Shown here piece after piece: positions 50,704-58,817 of a stretch of DNA of 64,000 nucleotides (the first letter of the stretch is position 1; every line of letters begins with the position of its first letter). Source of the DNA: Aurantimonas coralicida DSM 14790. Its GTDB lineage: Bacteria; Pseudomonadota; Alphaproteobacteria; Rhizobiales; Rhizobiaceae. The translations under genes and the position numbers were made by a program. The stretch covers positions 248,001-312,000 of the forward strand of contig NZ_ATXK01000003.1 in assembly GCF_000421645.1 (NCBI RefSeq), in the 5' to 3' direction. Under the pieces are notes generated by a model. It worked only from the letters and a program-made list of their open reading frames with translations. It had not been told where the DNA came from and did not search any database.

Positions 50704-52211
50704 CCGCATCCGTCAGCACCTCCGTCGAAATGCGCGCTTCGGCGACCCGTTCGCCGACCGGCCGTGGCGCGGAAAGCGCGACCGAGGCGCGCGATGCCTT
50801 CGACAGCTTCGTCAAGGACGCCGAGCAGGCGCCGAAGGCCTCGCGTTCCGACAGCGAGAGCCGGGACACCCGCGAGGCCGAGACCGACGAGACGAGGGCT
50901 GCAGGCTCCGAGGACGCCGCCGAGACGACGCAGGCCAGCGACCGGGAGGCCGACGCAGCACCGGCCGGGCGGCCGCGCGACAACGGTCTCGCCGCAATCC
51001 TCGCCGACATGGACCGTCTGCTGCGCTCTGGAACCGCGACCGCCGCGACCATGGCCAACGCGGCCGATGGCGAGGCGGGCTCAGCTGCCGATGCGGCTCT
51101 GGCCAGGACGGCCATGGGCAAGGACAAGAAGGTCGCCAATCCGCTTGCCCGGTTCGCCGCAAACGATGCTGACGAGACCGTGTCGCGGATCGCCGCAGCG
51201 GCGGGCGAGGCGCTTGGCGCGGGCAAAACGGCGAGTGCCAACTCGGCGCAGACCGGCGGCGAACAGGCGCGTGCACGGGTCGACCTGGTCTCGCAGCGCA
51301 CTGATTTCGAACCGGCGACCACCGCCGCTGGCGCATCAGCCGTTGCCGCAGGCAAGCCGGGCGGCGCGGCCACCACGAACATCCACCAGCTGCTGGCATC
51401 CGTCGACATGCGCACCGGCAACGGCGCGACTCCGGACGGCGAGGGCGGATCGGCTGTCGACGGCGAGGCCGGCGACGTCTTTGCGGCCGGCGAAGGCAAC
51501 GAGACACGTCGCGGCCGCAGCGAGCCGAGGGGCGAGCGCGCGGCCTTCGATCGCAATCCGCGTGCCGACAATGACGGCAACAGGAACGGCGCGGCTGGCG
51601 TGAGCGCGAAGGTGAGCGAAACCGCGGCGACCGGTATGGCCGCTGCGGGTGCGACGCCGACTGTTGGCCGGCAGGTCGCCGACGCCGTGACCACCTCGCT
51701 CACAGGTTCGTCGCTGCCGACGGGGGATACCGCCGAAGCCGCACGCGTGCAGATGCGGGCCGGCGGCGCAGCGCTGAAGACCATCCAGATCCAGCTTCAG
51801 CCCGAGCAGTTTGGCAAGCTCGATGTCACCATGCGTCTGATCGACGGCAAGCTCGCGATCCACATCGTGGCGAGCGAGGCCGACACGGCGCTGCGCATCA
51901 AGGACGATGCCGAAGGCCTGAACAAGCTTTTGACCAAGGCCGGTTTCTCGGTCGACGAAGCGGCGATCAGCATCGGTGTCCGTGACGCCGGCGCGCCGCG
52001 CGGCGGCATCGCCAATGCGCAGGGCCAGGCCGATGGCCAGGCATCGACGGGCCAGTCGCAGAATGGCGCGGCCCGTGATGGCGCCGCAAGCTTTGGCGGC
52101 GAGGGTTCGGCTCGTCAGGGGAGTGGGCGTCCCGAGCAGGCGATGACGTCGTCGCCTGCCGAGGAGACCGGCGCGCGCCGCCGCGAACTCGATCCCTCCG
52201 TTTATCTCTGA
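50700..52211 (+). CDS. fliK: Flagellar hook-length control protein FliK
   Basis: This 503-aa protein starts at GTG 50700 (GTGA overlap with motC). Most of it is low-complexity, rich in A, D, E, T and G, as expected of the molecular-ruler region. The conserved C-terminal switch domain is at about residues 355-430 (LKTIQIQLQPEQFGKLDVTMRLIDGKLAIHIVASEADTALRIKDDAEGLNKLL). It measures hook length and triggers the FlhB specificity switch. It is the last gene of the fliF unit. Confidence 0.92.
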   Translation: MTASVSTSVEMRASATRSPTGRGAESATEARDAFDSFVKDAEQAPKASRSDSESRDTREAETDETRAAGSEDAAETTQASDREADAAPAGRPRDNGLAAILADMDRLLRSGTATAATMANAADGEAGSAADAALARTAMGKDKKVANPLARFAANDADETVSRIAAAAGEALGAGKTASANSAQTGGEQARARVDLVSQRTDFEPATTAAGASAVAAGKPGGAATTNIHQLLASVDMRTGNGATPDGEGGSAVDGEAGDVFAAGEGNETRRGRSEPRGERAAFDRNPRADNDGNRNGAAGVSAKVSETAATGMAAAGATPTVGRQVADAVTTSLTGSSLPTGDTAEAARVQMRAGGAALKTIQIQLQPEQFGKLDVTMRLIDGKLAIHIVASEADTALRIKDDAEGLNKLLTKAGFSVDEAAISIGVRDAGAPRGGIANAQGQADGQASTGQSQNGAARDGAASFGGEGSARQGSGRPEQAMTSSPAEETGARRRELDPSVYL

Positions 52212-52296
52212 GACTTCACAGCGCGACTGGACCAGATCGCGGCGACGCGTTGGACCGGCCATGGCGCAATCATGGCGGGGATCGGGCCGTTAAGAC

Positions 52297-52308
52297 TTCG
52301 TTAACGAA
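52297..52308. promoter_or_regulatory. Perfect palindrome upstream of ftcR
   Basis: TTCGTTAACGAA is a perfect 12-bp palindrome, about 140 bp before ftcR. It contains the GTTAAC core found before the flagellins. Confidence 0.45.
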
Positions 52309-52321
52309 AAAAATTCGTGAG

Positions 52322-52343
52322 TCGGACTCGTGACTTAGTCCGA
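52322..52343. promoter_or_regulatory. Second inverted repeat upstream of ftcR
   Basis: TCGGACT and AGTCCGA form perfect 7-bp arms with an 8-bp centre, about 110 bp before the ftcR start. It could be the operator for a regulator above FtcR in the hierarchy. Confidence 0.45.
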
Positions 52344-52386
52344 AAATGAACGGCATGGTTAACGGATCACTAAATTTCAGGATAGG

Positions 52387-52396
52387 CGCAAGTTCC
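52387..52396 (+). promoter_or_regulatory. CGCAAG flagellar element upstream of ftcR
   Basis: CGCAAGTTCCGGG lies 63 bp before the ftcR ATG. If FtcR binds this element, the gene is autoregulated. Confidence 0.48.
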
Positions 52397-52449
52397 GGGT
52401 CAGTTTAACTCTCTGTTCACAGACAAACGGCGGACCGAGGGTGACGGAA

Positions 52450-53121
52450 ATGATCGTTGTAGTGGACAACCGGGAACTCGTGACGGACGGCTACGAGTCC
52501 ATGTTCGGTCGCGAAGGCGTGTCGGCAGCAGGCTTCAAGGCCGACGAATTCCGCGACTGGGTTGAGACCGCACCGGAGTCGGATCTCTCGGCCGTCGAGG
52601 CTTTCCTGCTCGGCGATTTCGATGACCGCACGATCTGCCCGCGGCTGATCCGGGCCCGCTCCAAGGCGCCGATGATCGCGCTGTCGGAAGGCCGCAACCT
52701 GGACGGCACGCTCGACCTGTTCGCCGCCGGCGTCGACGACGTCGTCGCCAAGCCGGTTCACGTCAAGGAAATCCTCGCTCGGGTCGGCGCCATCCGCCGC
52801 CGCAACGAGACCGAGGAAGCCCGCACCGTCGTCGGCGAAATCTCGGTCTATCAGGACGGTCGCGACGCCGAAGTCGCCGGCAAGCCGATGGCCCTGCCGC
52901 GCCGCGAGCGTCGTATCCTCGAATATCTGGTCGCCAACCGCGGCCGCCGCGTCTCCAAGCAGCAGCTGTTCAGCGCGATCTACGGCATCTTCGACGAGAA
53001 CGTCGAGGAGAACGTCATCGAGAGCCACATCTCGAAGCTGCGCAAGAAGCTGAAGATGCGCCTCGGCTACGATCCGGTCTCCTCGAAGCGCTATCTCGGC
53101 TACGGCATCGGCGTCGACTGA
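52450..53121 (+). CDS. ftcR: Orphan OmpR-type flagellar regulator FtcR/Rem
   Basis: This ~223-aa two-domain regulator starts at ATG 52450 (GTG 52441 is a possible start three codons earlier). The N-terminal receiver-like domain ([24 protein letters not shown]) lacks the usual acidic pocket pair and clear phosphoacceptor context. The C-terminal winged helix ([24 protein letters not shown] and [13 protein letters not shown]) is of the OmpR/PhoB type. It strongly resembles FtcR of Brucella and Rem of Sinorhizobium, activators of flagellar genes, and sits just before flgE as Rem does. No histidine kinase is encoded beside it. Confidence 0.9.
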   Translation: MIVVVDNRELVTDGYESMFGREGVSAAGFKADEFRDWVETAPESDLSAVEAFLLGDFDDRTICPRLIRARSKAPMIALSEGRNLDGTLDLFAAGVDDVVAKPVHVKEILARVGAIRRRNETEEARTVVGEISVYQDGRDAEVAGKPMALPRRERRILEYLVANRGRRVSKQQLFSAIYGIFDENVEENVIESHISKLRKKLKMRLGYDPVSSKRYLGYGIGVD

Positions 53122-53150
53122 CACGAACTGGTTAACAAGCCCTTAAGAAT

Positions 53151-53195
53151 AAAGGCCTCGCCGTTAGTTCGGCGGGGCCTTTTATTTCCTCGCTA
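53151..53195 (+). terminator. Terminator after ftcR
   Basis: GGCCTCGCCG and CGGCGGGGCC pair (one G/U) around TTAGTT and are followed by TTTTATTT. It isolates ftcR from the flgE unit. Confidence 0.88.
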
Positions 53196-53225
53196 TACTG
53201 CAAAAGCTGGTTCCTGACAGTTCGG

Positions 53226-53235
53226 CGCAAGCTTC
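53226..53235 (+). promoter_or_regulatory. CGCAAG flagellar element upstream of flgE
   Basis: CGCAAGCTTC, 55 bp before the flgE ATG and directly after the ftcR terminator region. It is identical to the mcp and fliF cores. Confidence 0.55.
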
Positions 53236-53280
53236 ACTCCGTATTGCGGAAGAGAGATCTACGCCACGGAGTACCAGGCA

Positions 53281-54447
53281 ATGAGCATCAACGGTGTCTT
53301 CAGGACCAGCGTGTCCGGCATGAATGCACAGGCCAACCGGCTGTCTACCGTGTCGGAGAACATCGCGAACTCCAGCACGAACGGCTACAAGCGAAACTCC
53401 ACCGAATTCGCCTCCCTCGTCCTCGCCCAGGGCGGCGGCGAGTACAATCCGGGGTCGGTGAAGACCCAGGTTCGCCAGTCGATCAGTCAGCAGGGCAGCA
53501 TCGCCGCGACGTCTTCGGGTTCGGACCTCGCCATCCAGGGCGACGGGTTCTTCGTCGTGCAGGATACGGCCGGCCGCGAATTCTATACCCGCGCCGGTTC
53601 CTTCGTGCAGCGCACCGAGACCGTCGGCGGCAAGGAGACCACCTTTCTGGTCAACACCGCCGGCTACCGCCTGACCGGCACGCCGGTCGGTGGCGGCGCG
53701 GCCGCCCCCATCGAGTTACCCGTCGGCGCGATCGTCGCCCCGCAGGCCACCGATGCGGGCGCCTTCACCATCCAGTTCCCGGAATCGGCCGCGGTTGGCG
53801 ACACCAAGAAGTCGTCGATGGTCGTCTATGACAGCATCGGCAAGGCGATCGAAGTGCCGGTCGACATGGAGAAGACTGCCGCCAACACCTGGACGATCAG
53901 CTACACGGATTCCGGCGGGCCGCAGACCACGACCATCGCCTTCGATCCCAATACCGGCCGGCCGACAGCCGCTCCGGCCAACATGACCTATACCCATGTC
54001 AACGGCGACACCGTCGACATCGAGTTCGGTTCGTTGACCGAGTATGCCACCGACTTCTCGGCCAAGCTCGTCACCAACGGTAACCCTCCCGGCAGCTTTA
54101 CGGGCTTTGCCTTTGCCGACGACGGCACGCTGAGCGGCGTCATGAACACCGGCCAGTTGATCCCGCTCTACGAGATGACCCTCGCGCGCTTCGCCAGCCC
54201 GGATCAGCTCCAGGCCTCGGCCGGCAACGTCTACAGCGCCACCGCCTCGTCGGGCGTCGCGGCCCTCGGTGGACCAGGCACCAACGGCTACGGCTCGCTG
54301 GTCTCCAGCGGTCTGGAGCAGTCGAATGTCGACCTCGCCTCGGAACTGACCAGCATGATCGAGTCCCAGCGCAGCTACAGCGCGAACTCGAAAGTCTTCC
54401 AGACCGGCGCCGAGATCCTCGACGTCCTCGTGAACCTGAAGCGATAG
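53281..54447 (+). CDS. flgE: Flagellar hook protein FlgE
   Basis: This 388-aa hook subunit has the N-terminal helix ISVSGMNAQANRLSTVSENIANSSTNGYKR-like block (SVSGMNAQANRLSTVSENIANSSTNGYKRN), a central beta domain and the C-terminal LEQSNVDLASELTSMIESQRSYSANSKVFQTGAEI. It polymerises into the hook joining rod and filament. It starts its own unit (flgE-flgK-flgL) behind a CGCAAG element. Confidence 0.97.
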   Translation: MSINGVFRTSVSGMNAQANRLSTVSENIANSSTNGYKRNSTEFASLVLAQGGGEYNPGSVKTQVRQSISQQGSIAATSSGSDLAIQGDGFFVVQDTAGREFYTRAGSFVQRTETVGGKETTFLVNTAGYRLTGTPVGGGAAAPIELPVGAIVAPQATDAGAFTIQFPESAAVGDTKKSSMVVYDSIGKAIEVPVDMEKTAANTWTISYTDSGGPQTTTIAFDPNTGRPTAAPANMTYTHVNGDTVDIEFGSLTEYATDFSAKLVTNGNPPGSFTGFAFADDGTLSGVMNTGQLIPLYEMTLARFASPDQLQASAGNVYSATASSGVAALGGPGTNGYGSLVSSGLEQSNVDLASELTSMIESQRSYSANSKVFQTGAEILDVLVNLKR

Positions 54448-54489
54448 GCGCGAGCCCGCTCTTTGCTGCGCACCGGATAAGCCCTCATC

Positions 54490-55989
54490 ATGTCACTTCT
54501 GTCAGCCTTCTCCAACGCAACGGCGTCGCTTTCGAGCGTCGCCAGCCAGTCGGCGCTCGTGTCGCGCAACATCGCGAATGCTGACAGTCCCTACGCGACC
54601 AAGAAATATGCTGGCCTCACCGTTGGCCAGACCGGCGGCGTGCGGATCATGTCGATCGCCCAGTCGGGCGACCAGGCCCTGTTCCGCTCGCTGATCACGA
54701 CCAACTCCGCCCTCGGCTCGGCCAGTGTCAGCGCCGAGTCGCTGAACCGGATCCGCGAGGTCATCGGCGACGTCGATTCCCCGACTTCGCCGGCGGCGAC
54801 CCTGTCGTCGCTGAAGGCAGCGCTGTCGCAGTTCGCGGTCTCCCCCGAGAATGGCCAGACCGCCGAGGCGGCAGTGAACGCTGCCCGTGACATGGCGCTC
54901 AGCCTCAACCGTGCCACCAGCGCGGTGCAGTCCGCCCGCAAGGACGCGGACGACCAGCTCGATCTCGCCGCAAAGGACATGAACCGCCTGCTCGGCGAGT
55001 TCGGCACCCTGAACGCCAAGATCATGGCCGGCAGCGCGAACGGGTCGGATGTCACCGACGCCGTCGACCGGCGCGACCAGATCGTGCGCACCCTGTCGGG
55101 CTATGTCGGCCTGAACGTGCAGGTGCGGGCCGGCAACGACATGGCCCTCTACACCGACTCCGGCATCACCATGTTCGACAAGACCGCGCGGTCGGTCGAG
55201 TTCACGCCGCAGCCGGCCTACGACGCCACCGTGGCGGGCAACAGCTTCAAGATCGACGGCGTCGTCGTCGCCGGCGCCTCCTCGCCCATGCCGATCAAGG
55301 GCGGCAGCGTCTACGGTCTGGTCACCCTGCGCGACGAGACCGCCGCGACCTTCCAGGGCCAGCTCGACGGCATCGCCTATGCGCTGGTCCAGGCCTTCGC
55401 GGAGACCGATCAGCGGGCTGCCGGCGACCCCGGCTACATGCCCGGCAGCTACGCCGGCCTGTTCACCGATGGCGGCAGCAATGCCATCCCGGCAAGCATG
55501 GCCGGCGCCAAGGGGCTTGCCGGCAGCATCCAGATCGCGGCCGGGGTCGATCCGACCAAGCCCGGCGGCGAACCGGCCCGCCTGCGCGACGGCGGCATCG
55601 CCTTCGCCGGCACCGCGAACGAGCAGTATTTCAGCTACAACGCAAACGGCTCGAGCGGCTTCACTGGCCGCCTGAACGATCTGATCTCCGGCTTCGCCAC
55701 GCCGCGCAGCTTCGATGCGGCCTTCGGCGCCGGCAGCTCGGCGACCCTGACCGAATACACCGCCTCGTCGATCGGCTGGTTCGAGGGCCGCCGCGCCACG
55801 GCGAACGACGCCTCGTCCTACCAGACGGTGCTGCTGTCCCGGACCCAGGAGACGCTCTCCGACGCGACCGGCATCAACATCGACGACGAGATGACGCGCC
55901 TGCTCGACCTGGAGCGCTCCTACCAGGCGTCCAGCAAGCTGATTTCCACGGTCGGTCAGATGATCGACTCCCTCCTTGCGATCGCCTGA
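54490..55989 (+). CDS. flgK: Hook-filament junction protein FlgK
   Basis: This 499-aa HAP1 protein has the N-terminal SQSALVSRNIANADSPYATKK rod-type motif and the C-terminal ISTVGQMIDSLLAIA helix, with the GINIDDEMTRLLDLERSYQASSKLI block before it. It joins the hook to the FlgL and flagellin layers. It lies 42 bp after flgE and 11 bp before flgL. Confidence 0.96.
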   Translation: MSLLSAFSNATASLSSVASQSALVSRNIANADSPYATKKYAGLTVGQTGGVRIMSIAQSGDQALFRSLITTNSALGSASVSAESLNRIREVIGDVDSPTSPAATLSSLKAALSQFAVSPENGQTAEAAVNAARDMALSLNRATSAVQSARKDADDQLDLAAKDMNRLLGEFGTLNAKIMAGSANGSDVTDAVDRRDQIVRTLSGYVGLNVQVRAGNDMALYTDSGITMFDKTARSVEFTPQPAYDATVAGNSFKIDGVVVAGASSPMPIKGGSVYGLVTLRDETAATFQGQLDGIAYALVQAFAETDQRAAGDPGYMPGSYAGLFTDGGSNAIPASMAGAKGLAGSIQIAAGVDPTKPGGEPARLRDGGIAFAGTANEQYFSYNANGSSGFTGRLNDLISGFATPRSFDAAFGAGSSATLTEYTASSIGWFEGRRATANDASSYQTVLLSRTQETLSDATGINIDDEMTRLLDLERSYQASSKLISTVGQMIDSLLAIA

Positions 55990-56000
55990 ACGGACCATCG

Positions 56001-57059
56001 ATGAGCAACTTCCTCGTCTCCAGCTTCTCGCTTTCCTCGGCGCCGCGCTCGGCCGTCTTCCGCATCCAGGATGAGCTGCGCAACGCGCAGAAGGAGGTCA
56101 CGACCGGCCGCTTCGCCGATGTTGGCCTCACGCTCGGATCGCGCACCAACCAGACCGTGTCGCTGCGCGTCGAACGCGAGAGCGCCATCCGGATCCAGGA
56201 AGCCAACACCCTCATCGGGCAGCGCTTCGACACCATGCAGACGGCACTCGAATCGATCGCCAAGACCGGCGAGAACCTCCTGGCATCGCTGATCTCGAAC
56301 GGCCCTGCCGATGCCGGCATCTCGGCCAGCGTGCAGCAGTCCAAGGCCGCGCTGCAGCAGTTCATGGGCGCGATCAACGCCGCCTCGGGCTCGCGCTTCC
56401 TGTTCTCGGGTGCCGCGACCGACCAGCCCGCGCTCGCCTTCACCAAGGTCGGCGGCGGTGTCGCCTCCAGCTACGAAGACAATTCGACCGCCAAGAAGGC
56501 GTTGAACGACGCCTTGACCGCGGCGGCCCCGGCGAGTGCGGCAGATCTGGAAGCCTTCCTCGACGGCGCCTTCAACGATCTCTTCAAGGTCCCGCTGCCG
56601 AGCGACGGCACCGGCTGGGACATGTGGTCGAAGGCGGATTCGTCCCCGGTGGTCAACCGGATCAGCGACAGCGAAACCCTCGACGTGTCCTATCCGGCCA
56701 GCGACGAAGCGTTCCGTAACATCGTCAAGGCCTACGTCATGATCAGCGATCTTGGCGCGAAGACCATGGACGAGGAGCAACGTCAGCTTCTCACAAGCCG
56801 GGCAGTGGAAACTCTGAGTCTGGGCCTGTCGCAGCTGACCGAAATCCGGGCGGAGATCGGCGGCAAGCAGAGCCGGCTGGAGATTACCAACGAGACGCTG
56901 GGAACCCGCAAGAACGTGCTGACCATGTCGATCTCCTCCTTCGAGGATGTCGACGCCTACGAGGCATCCACGCGGGTGACCACACTGACCAATCTGCTTG
57001 AGGCTTCCTACGCGCTGACCGCCCGCATCTCGCGGCTCAGCATCATGAACTACCTGTAG
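56001..57059 (+). CDS. flgL: Hook-filament junction protein FlgL
   Basis: This 352-aa HAP3 protein is flagellin-like at both ends (FRIQDELRNAQKEVTTGRFADVGLTLGSRTNQTVSLRVE and TLTNLLEASYALTARISRLSIMNYL). It connects FlgK to the filament. It starts 11 bases after flgK. Confidence 0.95.
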   Translation: MSNFLVSSFSLSSAPRSAVFRIQDELRNAQKEVTTGRFADVGLTLGSRTNQTVSLRVERESAIRIQEANTLIGQRFDTMQTALESIAKTGENLLASLISNGPADAGISASVQQSKAALQQFMGAINAASGSRFLFSGAATDQPALAFTKVGGGVASSYEDNSTAKKALNDALTAAAPASAADLEAFLDGAFNDLFKVPLPSDGTGWDMWSKADSSPVVNRISDSETLDVSYPASDEAFRNIVKAYVMISDLGAKTMDEEQRQLLTSRAVETLSLGLSQLTEIRAEIGGKQSRLEITNETLGTRKNVLTMSISSFEDVDAYEASTRVTTLTNLLEASYALTARISRLSIMNYL

Positions 57060-57149
57060 TTTCAGCGGGCGCCGGACCCGAAATCCTCCGGCAACCGAGC
57101 GATCGGCCGGCGTCGGGGACTGTCGGCCGGGCACATGAAAACGACAGGT

Positions 57150-57155
57150 CGCAAG
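57150..57155 (+). promoter_or_regulatory. CGCAAG flagellar element upstream of flaF-flbT
   Basis: GTCGCAAGGGTCGGTCCGG, 56 bp before the flaF ATG, in the 146-bp gap after flgL. It is most similar to the orf-flgF copy. Confidence 0.48.
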
Positions 57156-57205
57156 GGTCGGTCCGGGGCGCTGCCAAACCGATCTGACGATCACAAGGGG
57201 ATGGA

Positions 57206-57553
57206 ATGTATCAGTTCTCATACGCGGAAGTGGCGCAGGACATCGAAGTCGATGCCCGTGAGCGCGAGCGGCAGGCGCTCGATCATTCGATCGAACAGCT
57301 GAAGAAAGCCGATGCCGAGGGGCCACGTTCGCGTGCGGCGATCGAAGCGATCTACACCACCCGCAGCCTCTGGGCGCTGGTGATCGAGGATTTGGCCAGC
57401 GCCGACAACGGCCTGCCCGAGGCGCTGCGCGCCGAGCTGATCTCGATCGGCCTGTGGATCATGCGCGAGGCCGAAGCCATCCGTCTCGGCAAGTCCGAGA
57501 ACTTCAAGGGCATCATCGAGATCACGACCCTCATCCGCGAAGGCTTGAAATAA
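57206..57553 (+). CDS. flaF: Flagellar biosynthesis regulator FlaF
   Basis: This 115-aa helical protein (YAEVAQDIEVDARERERQALDHSIEQLKKA to LISIGLWIMREAEAIRLGKSENFKGIIEIT) is the FlaF family. In Caulobacter, FlaF is required for flagellin translation and acts opposite to FlbT; in other alphaproteobacteria it also helps secretion. It lies two bases before flbT, next to the hook-junction genes, which fits a role in coupling hook completion to flagellin synthesis. Confidence 0.93.
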   Translation: MYQFSYAEVAQDIEVDARERERQALDHSIEQLKKADAEGPRSRAAIEAIYTTRSLWALVIEDLASADNGLPEALRAELISIGLWIMREAEAIRLGKSENFKGIIEITTLIREGLK

Positions 57554-57555
57554 CC

Positions 57556-58014
57556 ATGGCAAGTTTGCGCATCACCCTGCGGGCAGGCGAACGGATCTTC
57601 GTCAACGGGGCCGTCCTGAAGGTCGACCGCAAGACCACGCTGGAATTCCTCAACGACGTGACCTTCCTCCTCGAAAGCCATGTGATGCAGGCCGAGGATG
57701 CCACGACCCCGCTGCGCCAGCTCTACTTCATCGTCCAGATGATGCTGATCGAGCCGGGCAGCGCCGAGGCCGCCCGCGAGCTCTTCGGCACCACCCACGC
57801 GGCGATGATCGGCACCTACCGCAATCGCGACATCATCGAGGGCCTCATCGAGATCAAGGAACTGGTCGGCCGCGAGCGCAATTTCGAGGCGCTCAAGGGA
57901 CTGCGGACGCTGATCCCGATCGAGGACGGCGTCATCCAGGGGCAGGGCGAGGCGCGCGCGCCGGTCGTCCCCCACACACCCGAACTGCGGCTTGCCGCCG
58001 GAGGAATGCGATGA
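57556..58014 (+). CDS. flbT: Flagellin mRNA regulator FlbT
   Basis: This 152-aa protein starts at ATG 57556 (the frame extends upstream as a shadow of flaF). The body LRITLRAGERIFVNGAVLKVDRKTTLEFLNDVTFLLESHVMQAEDATTPLRQLYFIVQMML is the FlbT family. In Caulobacter, FlbT associates with the 5' UTR of a flagellin mRNA and promotes its decay until the hook is complete. The structured leaders of flagellins 2 to 8 are its natural candidate targets here. Confidence 0.95.
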   Translation: MASLRITLRAGERIFVNGAVLKVDRKTTLEFLNDVTFLLESHVMQAEDATTPLRQLYFIVQMMLIEPGSAEAARELFGTTHAAMIGTYRNRDIIEGLIEIKELVGRERNFEALKGLRTLIPIEDGVIQGQGEARAPVVPHTPELRLAAGGMR

Positions 58015-58415
58015 ACGTGACCGGTGTCGGCGCTACCAGCGCCACCGCGGCCCAGAACGGCATCAGCGCCGCGACCCAGCAGACCGGGATGGATTACGAC
58101 GCCTTCCTGAAGCTGCTGGTCGCCGAGATGTCCAATCAGGATCCGCTCAACCCGACGGATTCCACCGAATATGTCGCCCAGTTCGCGTCCTTCTCCAGCG
58201 TCGAGCAAGCCATCCAGACCAATAAGAAGCTGGACTCTATGATGACGGTCTCCGCGCTGACCCAGGCGAACTCGCTGATCGGTCAGACGGCGACCTCGGC
58301 GGACGGCTCGCTGTCCGGCAAGGTTGCCGCGGTACGCGCGGTCAATGGTGTCGTCGAGGCCATCCTGGAGAGCGGCGACAGCCTGCCGCTGATCTCCGGC
58401 ACCACCGTGGGGTAG
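58011..58415 (+). CDS. flgD: Flagellar hook capping protein FlgD
   Basis: This 134-aa protein starts in an ATGA overlap with flbT. The conserved N-terminal domain (YDAFLKLLVAEMSNQDPLNPTDSTEYVAQFASFSSVEQAIQTN) is present. The C-terminal Tudor/Fn3-like part of enteric FlgD (~230 aa) is missing or short, as in rhizobial FlgD. It caps the growing hook. Confidence 0.93.
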   Translation: MNVTGVGATSATAAQNGISAATQQTGMDYDAFLKLLVAEMSNQDPLNPTDSTEYVAQFASFSSVEQAIQTNKKLDSMMTVSALTQANSLIGQTATSADGSLSGKVAAVRAVNGVVEAILESGDSLPLISGTTVG

Positions 58416-58420
58416 AAGAC

Positions 58421-58690
58421 ATGAACGAAGCCGACGCACTCGATATCGTCCAGTCCGCGGTCTGGACGATCGTCGCCGCCTGCGGGCCGGCCGTCGGCGC
58501 CGCCATGTTCGTGGGTGTCCTGATCGCACTGTTTCAGGCACTCACCCAGATCCAGGAGGTCACGCTGACCTTCGTCCCGAAGATCCTGGCGATCTTCGTG
58601 GTGATCGCGCTGACCGCCTCCTTCACCGGCGCGCAGGTCTACGCCTTCACCCAGGAATCCTACTCGCGCATCGAGAACGGCTTCCGCTGA
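58421..58690 (+). CDS. fliQ: Flagellar export gate protein FliQ
   Basis: This 89-aa protein has two transmembrane hairpin helices (VWTIVAACGPAVGAAMFVGVLIALFQALTQIQEVTLTFVPKILAIFVVIAL), typical of FliQ. It is the end of the flagellar island. flhA and fliR, which commonly follow fliQ in rhizobia, are replaced here by an unrelated carboxypeptidase gene. Confidence 0.96.
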   Translation: MNEADALDIVQSAVWTIVAACGPAVGAAMFVGVLIALFQALTQIQEVTLTFVPKILAIFVVIALTASFTGAQVYAFTQESYSRIENGFR

Positions 58691-58768
58691 GCGCAATGGC
58701 GCCGTAACTCACCGTTTCCTGTTCACGCAGACCGGTCAAACCCTGTAGGTTGACCCAGCGTGACAGGA

Positions 58769-58796
58769 GCGACGCCCGGCCGGTAGGCCGCGTCGC
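58769..58796 (+). other. Strong hairpin before the carboxypeptidase gene
   Basis: GCGACGC and GCGTCGC pair, with an inner GGCC-GGTA-GGCC, but no T-tract follows. It lies about 20 bp before the GTG of the carboxypeptidase. It could be a 5' UTR hairpin rather than the terminator of the flagellar unit. Confidence 0.4.
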
Positions 58797-58817
58797 GGAC
58801 GGAAAGAGGGCAGGCAG

